Assembly: GCF_012489685.1 (NCBI RefSeq)
Contig: NC_080045.1
Span: 50,241,096 to 50,305,095, forward strand
Origin: Lotus japonicus
Lineage: Eukaryota > Streptophyta > Magnoliopsida > Fabales > Fabaceae
DNA: 64,000 bases
Direction of reading: 5' to 3'
A program made the translations under genes and the position numbers. The notes under the pieces were generated by a model that searched no databases, was not told the origin of the DNA, and saw nothing but the letters and a program-made list of their open reading frames with translations. Each line of letters opens with the position of its first letter. Position 1 is the stretch's first letter. Below are positions 51,001 to 58,844 of the stretch, piece by piece.

Positions 51001-54000
51001 TGTACCTGCATGCTTGCTGCCTTCATCTCCTTCGCTTGTGGAATTGCTCTCGTCGACACCTCTCTTGCCGTTTGCGAAATCGCGAACTTTGCAGGAGTAC
51101 TGTGCTCTGACGGATCCAATGATGGAGGCAGATCTTCCTTGCGACATTGGAGAAGATTCATCTTCAATCTGTCATCTATCTTCGCCGTTGGTGCACGACT
51201 TGTGACGATCAACTCCGCCGACGTCGACGCCCACAAAGCCCCAATATTAGGCGGTTTCGCCGGTGGACGATTTACCATCTCCGGCATGCAAACAAGCGTG
51301 TTTGGTTTCACCGGCGAACGCTCTGTCTTCTCCGGCCCACAAAGAAATGCGCGTGGTCGCTTCCATGGTGGCTGCATGGTGGTTTCCGTCAACGTGGCCT
51401 CCGCAGCAACTCGAAACATCGTGCCCAACACCTCACCATTTTGGACATGCAGGCCACTCTTCATCTCCAATTGCGGCATTCTTACCTCTGCTGCAAGATT
51501 GAAGCCCTTCATCGCAAAAGTTAGGTTTTTCTCCACATCTGAAGCGAACTTCGATTCCTTTCGCAGTGCCTCCGCCGCTACTCGATCTTCCTCCACCGCT
51601 TCAACATTGGGTCCCAGCGTCTCCTCAGAAGTCAAATCTTCCTCTGCTTCTGATGGTTGCTCACCCACCTCAGCGTATCTCTCTTCTTCCGCCATCGTCT
51701 TCGTTCCTCTCAGCAACGCCGCCGCTGCCGCTGTTCGCTCCGCTTCAATTGCAGCCTCCGATTCTCTCTGTGCAGCCTCTGCTTCTCTCCTTTCTTGTTC
51801 CCTCTGTTTTCTCCTCTCTTCAAGTTCTCGCAATTTGTTCTCCAATCTTGAGATTTCTTTCTCAAGATCAGGATTTGCAACAAGTCGCACCCCAATTTTC
51901 TTCGTAACCACCGCAAGACGTAACTCATTCGTCATTGCCCTGGCTTCAAGCGACTCCATTCTCGCCCTCAATTCTTTGCGATCCTGCTCCATCAAACACA
52001 GCACAGGGAAATCGTGGTTCAGGCACCATACCATTGATAAGAACCTTGGGAGAACCACACCACAAAAGCTAGCTGTTGTAGTTGGAGAGCCCAAGGCCTT
52101 ATAAACCCCACATTAGAATCCCATACTTCCAATGTGGGACTCAAGTCCCATACCTTGCAATGGGGTCCTAACATCCCACCACGCTCCGCAGCCCCGGCGC
52201 CCACGCGGGCTGGCTGTGCACTAGCCCCACGACTAGTCCCGGGCGAACACTGCAATGCCGGCGTCACCACCCGCGCCGCTCGTTTGCAGCTCAGAGACAT
52301 GGTGGAAGGCTCTGATACCAATGATAGAAACCTGATTTTTATTGATAGAAACCCTAATTCCCAATTGGAAACTAGGGAGAGATACAATAGAAAGGGATAC
52401 CAAACACCCTTTCCAAGCCTAAAGAGAGAACCACTTCTCTCTCTAACCCAATTCCTAAACTGAATAACAAGATAACCTAATGTTCTCTAATCACGCTTAT
52501 TTATAGAAAACATGCCTCTTAACCCTGTAACTAACTAACAAACTACTGACCCCACTTAACTACTAACAAGCTAACCCCAGTTACCTATCACTTGTCCTAG
52601 ATTAGTCTCATTTTACTCGGTATGTTGTGCTAAACTGACTTTGCTGTCTCTGACTCTGACCCCTATTGAGAAGGGAACTTCTTTATTATGAGACATGTGA
52701 AACATGTCACAATTGAATTACAGATTTCTAAAATAGGAAAATACTAGATAGCTTAAATTTTGCTGAATGAGTTGACATCATCGTGACACTTTTTTTTGTT
52801 TAGTCCTTTTATAAAGAAGTTGAAAATTTAGTCCTTATATGTATTTGATCACCAATGGCTGTTGCTGTTATAATATTGTCTGTCGGAATTATAGTCCAGT
52901 AAACATATAGGGACCAAATTGAAGGTGAGTATCATGTAATTGGGACAAGAAATATTATATTTTTGTTTCATGTACGTGTTGAGCATTTCTTTACTTGGAC
53001 CCTGTGCTTCATAAAAACTTCAATTCAATCTAACAGTGTTATAACAGAAATAGACATCAAGGATGACATTGAAAATGAGTGTACACATGAAAATGAGTGT
53101 CATGTACAAGGGTCAAAATTATATTTGAGCCTTTCTTTGGTTGTGTAGCGTTACTCTCAAAAAAATAAAAGTTTGAGTGGAAGCATTTTTCTTTCAATTT
53201 TTGTTTTGACTAATGTCATCTCACTTTCAATAGGTACGAAGCCTGCATGGATGTAACAGATAGTGACCACAAACCTGTGCGCTGCATCTTTTCTACAGAT
53301 ATTGCTCGAGTGGATGAATCAATCCGGAGACAGGAGTTTGGGGAGATTCTTGAGTCAAATGAGAAAATTAAATGTCTTCTGAAAGAATTATACAAGATTC
53401 CTGAAACTATCATTAGTACGAACAACATAATTCTTCAAAACCAGGACACATTGATTTTGCGTATTACAAATAAATCTGCAGAAGACAATGCTTTGTTTGA
53501 AATACTTTGTGAAGGTCAGTGTACTGTTATGGAGCATCAGAAGGCTACTAACCATCAGTTGAGAGGTTCCTTTGGCTTGCCAAGGTGGCTTGAGGTGATA
53601 TTCTTTATTTAAAATAGTTGAAATATTTGGTAATATTATTGATATGAAAAACTGTACAGGGATTCCTCTTCTTATAGAGGGAATTACATAATGTGATTGA
53701 TCAAAGTCAAAGAAGGAAATCCTTGACTAAAGAGAGAATTAGGGAGAATGAATGAAAATAAGAAACTACCTAAAATAAACTAAGTACAAACAGGAAACAA
53801 CATAATTATATACAAACAAAAATATAACTGCTAATTAAGAGCATTAAATGCTCTATTTCACAGTCTGTTGACACTCCCCCTCAAGCTGGCCTAAAGATAT
53901 CCTCCATAGACAGCTTGCTAGTTATGTTGTCAAAGGATTTCTTGGGTAATCCTTTGGTTAGGATGTCTGCCGATTGCTCTGCAGTGGGAACATATGTAAT

Positions 54001-57000
54001 ACAAATCTGCCCACTTTCTATCTTCTCTCTGATGAAGTGTTTATCAACTTCGACATGCTTGGTCCTATCATGTAGGACCGGGTTGTGTGCAATAGATATT
54101 GCAGACTTGTTGTCACAATAAAGCTTTATTGGAGGAGAATTGAAAACCTTTAATTCCTGTAGAAGCTTTTCCACCCATAATGCCTCACAAATTCCATGAG
54201 CAACTGCTCTAAATTCAGCTTCTGCACTACTCCTTGCTACAACGGTTTGTTTTTTACTTCTCCAACTAACCAAGTTTCCTCCAACAAAGGTGCAATAGCC
54301 TGATGTTGATCTTCGGTCTGTCACACTCCCTGCCCAGTCTGCATCAGTGTAGGCTTCTACCTGAAGGTGCCCACGGTTTTTATAAAGAAGCCCCTTCCCA
54401 GGTGATCCCTTCAAGTATCTTAAGATTCTAAAAACTGCCTCCAAGTGTTCATGACCTGGTGCATGCATAAACTGGCTTACCATGCTTACAGCAAAGGCAA
54501 TGTCTGGACGGGTGTGAGATAAGTATATTAGCCTTCCCACTAGTCGCTGATACCTTCCTTTGTCCACCATATTTTCTGTTTCAGCTGGTTGCAGCTTTAA
54601 GTTGGGCTCCATGGGTGTTTCTACAGCTTTGCATCCAAGTAATCTTGTTTCTTTTAAAAGATCCAGAATATACTTTCGCTGGTTCATAAAGATACCTTCC
54701 TTTGATCTTGCAAACTCAATTCCAAGGAAGTATTTCAATGGGCCAAGTTCCTTGATTTCAAAAACTTTAGCAAGTTTCTCCCTCAGATTTTTGAGTTCCA
54801 AGCTATCATCACCTGTCAGAATAATATCATCAACATATACAATCAAGATAGCAACCTTATTATCTGCTGAATGTTTATAGAACAATGTGTGATCAGCTTG
54901 GCTTTGGATATATCCAAGCCCTTTTACCACTGTTCCAAACCTCTCAAACCATGCTCTTGGAGATTGCTTCAGCCCATATAATGACTTCTTTAGTCTACAC
55001 ACCTTATTTCTTCCAAGTTCTTCTTCAAATCCGGGGGGAAGACTCATAAACACTTCTTCCTCTAACTCCCCATTCAGGAAAGCATTCTTTACATCCAATT
55101 GATGTAAAGGCCAGTTGTAACTTGCAGCAAGGGATATAAGAATCCGAACAGAGTTAAGTTTAGCAACTGGAGCAAACGTCTCTTGATAGTCTACTCCATA
55201 AGTTTGAGTGAACCCTTTTGCCACCAATCTCGCCTTGTACCTCTCTACACTTCCATCGGCCTTGCACTTAATGGTAAATACCCACTTACAACCCACCTGT
55301 TTTTTGTCACGTGGTAGGTCTGTTATTTCCCAAGTTTCATTCTTTTTCAGTGCACTCAACTCTTCTAAGACTGCTAAATTCCAATTGGGATCATCTAGTG
55401 CTTCCTCAATGTTTCTAGGCACAAACAGATCTGTTATTTTAGAGGTAAAAGCTTTGTGATTCGGTGAAAGATTTTGGTAGGAAACATATTGGGAAATGGG
55501 ATGGTTTGTGCTAGATTTTTCTGATTTTTGGGTGCAGGTTCTGGTTCCTTTTCTAATAGCTATGGGTAATTCAATAGTAGAAGTGAAAATGTCAGTGTTA
55601 CCTCGAATTTCTTGTGGTATTCTTACTTGGCCTTCTTCCGGGATTTCTGGTTGGCTTGGTGCAGAGATGATGGATTGGTCTTTGGTCCTTTTAGGATACT
55701 TCCGAGTATAAACATGGAACTCCTTTTTTGACTGTGGTATTTCTTTCTCTGTTTGGGCTCCACCTAAGTCTGGCATAAGATTTTCTTTAGAAATTTCAGA
55801 ACTTGTTTCCACATGTTCTTCCTTGTTGCATTCATCAATAAAATTTGTATTCCCTGTGTCTACAATAGGAATGGGCAGCGGTTCATGCAAAAAATTGTCT
55901 TCACTCACATTATTATTCTCCCCCTGAAGGGAATTTTTTTGAAAAAAAGGTTGATGTTCAAGAAAGGTAACATCCATGCTAACACAAAGCTTCTTTGTGA
56001 TAGGATTAAAGACTCTATATCCTTTTTGGTTTGGAGAATAACCAACAAAAATGCATTTTTCTGCCCTTGGGTCTAGTTTGGACCGAGATGTGGAAGGTTT
56101 ATGCATAAAAACTGTACAACCAAACACCTTTAAAGGCATATCAGTATGTAATCGACATGCTGGAAAAATGGTTTTGAAATTTTCCAAAGGTGTGCGATAA
56201 TTCAATACACGAGTGGGCATTCTATTTATAAGATAGGCTGCTGTTAGGACAGCATCTCCCCACAAATACTTTGGAACATTACTCTCAAACATAATGGCAC
56301 GAGCTACTTCAAGGAGATGTTTATTTTTTCTTTCAGCGGTGCCATTTTGTTGAGGAGTATTTGGACATGTCGATTGATGCTGAATGCCTTTATTTTTCAG
56401 AAACTCATTGAGATTTTGGTTGAAGTACTCAGTTCCATTATCACTCCTCAAAATGGAGATCTTTGTATCAAATTGAGTTTCTACCATTTGTGAAAAACTT
56501 TTAAATATATTAGGAACTTCAGATTTTTCATGCATAAGGTAGACCCAACACAACCGGGTGTGATCATCTATGAAGGTTACAAACCACCTTTTTCCAAATT
56601 GAGTTGTAATTTTTGAAGGCCCCCAAACATCACTATGGATTAAGTAAAAAGGTCTAGATGCATGATAAGGTTGAGAATAATAAGGAGCTCTTTGATTTTT
56701 TGCAAGAACACAACTTTCACATTCAAGAGAAGAACAATTAACATTTTTGAATAAATCTGGAAACAAATGCCTAAGATATTGAAAATTCGGGTGCCCTAGT
56801 CTGTTATGCCAGAGCATTATTTGGTCCCTAACAGAGGTGCAACTCATACCACAAAGACCCTGAGCTGCTTTATTTCTGAAAGTATCCTCAAAGTAGTAAA
56901 GTCCATCCTTCATCTTAGCACTGCCAATCATCTTCCCCGAAATCCGGTCCTGAAAAACACAATGAGTGTCAAAGAATGTCACACTGCAATTGGAATCTTT

Positions 57001-58803
57001 GCAGATTTTGCTAATAGAAAGAAGGTTGCAAGATAGTTTGGGCACATGTAAAACTTTTCCTAAGTCAATGTTATTGGATAAGGTAATCTTCCCCTTCCCT
57101 GCAATTGCGGAAAAAGAACCATCTGCAATTCTAATTTTTCCATTTCCAGAACAAGGAGAATAGGTTTTAAATAAAGGAGAAAGGCTAGTCATATGATCTG
57201 AAGCACCTGAATCAATGATCCATGGTGCATGAATATTTGAGGTGCAATTAAGGGAGCTAGGGGTAGAAAAATTACCTGTTTGTGCCACAGAACCACTAGG
57301 AGTACCAGATAAAAAATTAGAATTTAACAACCTTATGAGTTCCTCAACTTGTTCCTTTTTCAAGGAAGTCTTTTCTGCCTCATGAGCTGTAGGGAAAGAT
57401 TTTTGATTTTTAGGACCTGACTTGCCACCCTTTAGATGTGCTGGCCTCCCAATAATTTTCCAGCAACTTTCCCGAGTATGACCGGGTCTGTTGCAGTGAT
57501 CACACCAGCGGTTTGAGAAGTTCTTCTGGTTAGTAGAAGTCTTAAGGGCAACAGTTTCTACAGCAAGAGCATTGGTCTCAGAAGGAGGTGCATCCGTTTT
57601 GGACTTTCCCATCATCACACTTCTGCGAGTTTCCTCTCTTCTAACTTCAGCAAAGACCTCACCCAATGAAGGTAAGGTTGCTCTCCCAATGATTCTGCCA
57701 CGAACTTCATCTAGCTCTTCATTCAGACCAGCAAGAAACTGAAATATTCTACCTTCTTCCACGGTTTGTCGATGGTGTTTGGCATCCTCTGCAGAGTTCC
57801 ACTTGTAAGTGTTGAAGAGATCTAGATCATGCCAAACTCGCTTCAAAGAGTGGAAGTATTTTGTCACGTTATTACCTCCCTGCCGAATTTCTCTGACTTT
57901 CAAGGTGAGTTCATAGATCTGAGATTTGTTCTCAAGATCTGAATACATTTCCGTGACACTATCCCATAGCTCTTTGGCTGTGGAATAACACATGTAATTG
58001 CTGCTAATGTCCTCCTCCATGGAGTTTACCAGCCATGTCATCACCATGGAGTTTTCAGCGTCCCAAACAGCATATTGTGGATCAGCAATATCTGGCATGG
58101 GTTTCTCACCAGTGAGATACCCAAGTTTTCCTCTGCCACGAATATACAACTGGACAGATTGGGACCACCGGAAATAGTTCGACCCATTGAGTCGAAAAGT
58201 GGTGATTTGGACAGAATGAGATTCACCGAACAGGACTCGCTGCTCCTGCCTTGGAGGCACAGAATGAGATTCGCCGAACAGGACTCGCTGCTCCTGCCTT
58301 GGAGGCTGCGAGACTTTGGGAACCACAATCTCCTCCGTATTCTGATCATCGCTGGCTGAGGAACTGTCAGCCATGGATGCAAATCAGATGCGCAGAGATC
58401 TTTGCTCTGATGCCAAGTTGAAATATTTGGTAATATTATTGATATGAAAAACTGTACAGGGATTCCTCTTCTTATAGAGGGAATTACATAATGTGATTGA
58501 TCAAAGTCAAAGAAGGAAATCCTTGACTAAAGAGAGAATTAGGGAGAATGAATGAAAATAAGAAACTACCTAAAATAAACTAAGTACAAACAGGAAACAA
58601 CATAATTATATACAAACAAAAATATAACTGCTAATTAAGAGCATTAAATGCTCTATTTCACAGTCTGTTGACAAAAATATTTTTTCTATAAAATCTTTAA
58701 TTGTTTATGGGTTCAGAAGGATTTTTTTATTATATTCTTTCTTTCTATGAACATATTCCACTTTTTAAAGAAAGTTTAAAGTTTTAGGGAAACAGCAAGT
58801 TTG

Positions 58804-58844
<41 letters not shown>

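Larger units (their letters stand above)
44793..52590 (-). mobile_element. Element A: non-autonomous LTR retrotransposon in 5-phosphatase intron 9
   Basis: Two 269-bp LTRs (TGATAGAAACC...TTACCTATCA) flank the element, with a 5-bp target duplication CTTGT at 44788-44792 and 52591-52595. On the minus strand the LTR is followed by a primer binding site TGGTATCAGAGCC (52308-52320, initiator Met tRNA type). The other LTR is preceded by a polypurine tract GGGGGGGAGTAT (about 45062-45073). Three LTR differences are visible. Removing element B and one ATCCC leaves about 2.58 kb, with one long frame and no protease, integrase or reverse transcriptase, so it depends on an autonomous partner. It is a LARD/TRIM-like type. 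Confidence 0.93.
53616..58673 (-). mobile_element. Element C: complete Ty1/copia retrotransposon in 5-phosphatase intron 10
   Basis: Two 258-bp LTRs (53616-53873 and 58416-58673) appear identical base for base. The target duplication is AAAAT (53611-53615 and 58674-58678). In the minus orientation the primer binding site TGGCATCAGAGC (58404-58415) directly follows the 5' LTR. The polypurine tract TTGAGGGGGAG lies at 53874-53884, just before the 3' LTR. With one unbroken gag-pol frame the element looks freshly inserted and potentially mobile. It sits 22 bp downstream of exon 10. Confidence 0.97.

Noticed and set aside
50737..52104. A 455-codon plus-strand open frame opposite the element A ORF
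   Set aside because: It is the complement of the minus-strand coiled-coil frame. Its Ser/Ala/Leu-rich composition is the expected mirror of Glu/Arg/Ala codons, and it has no domain.
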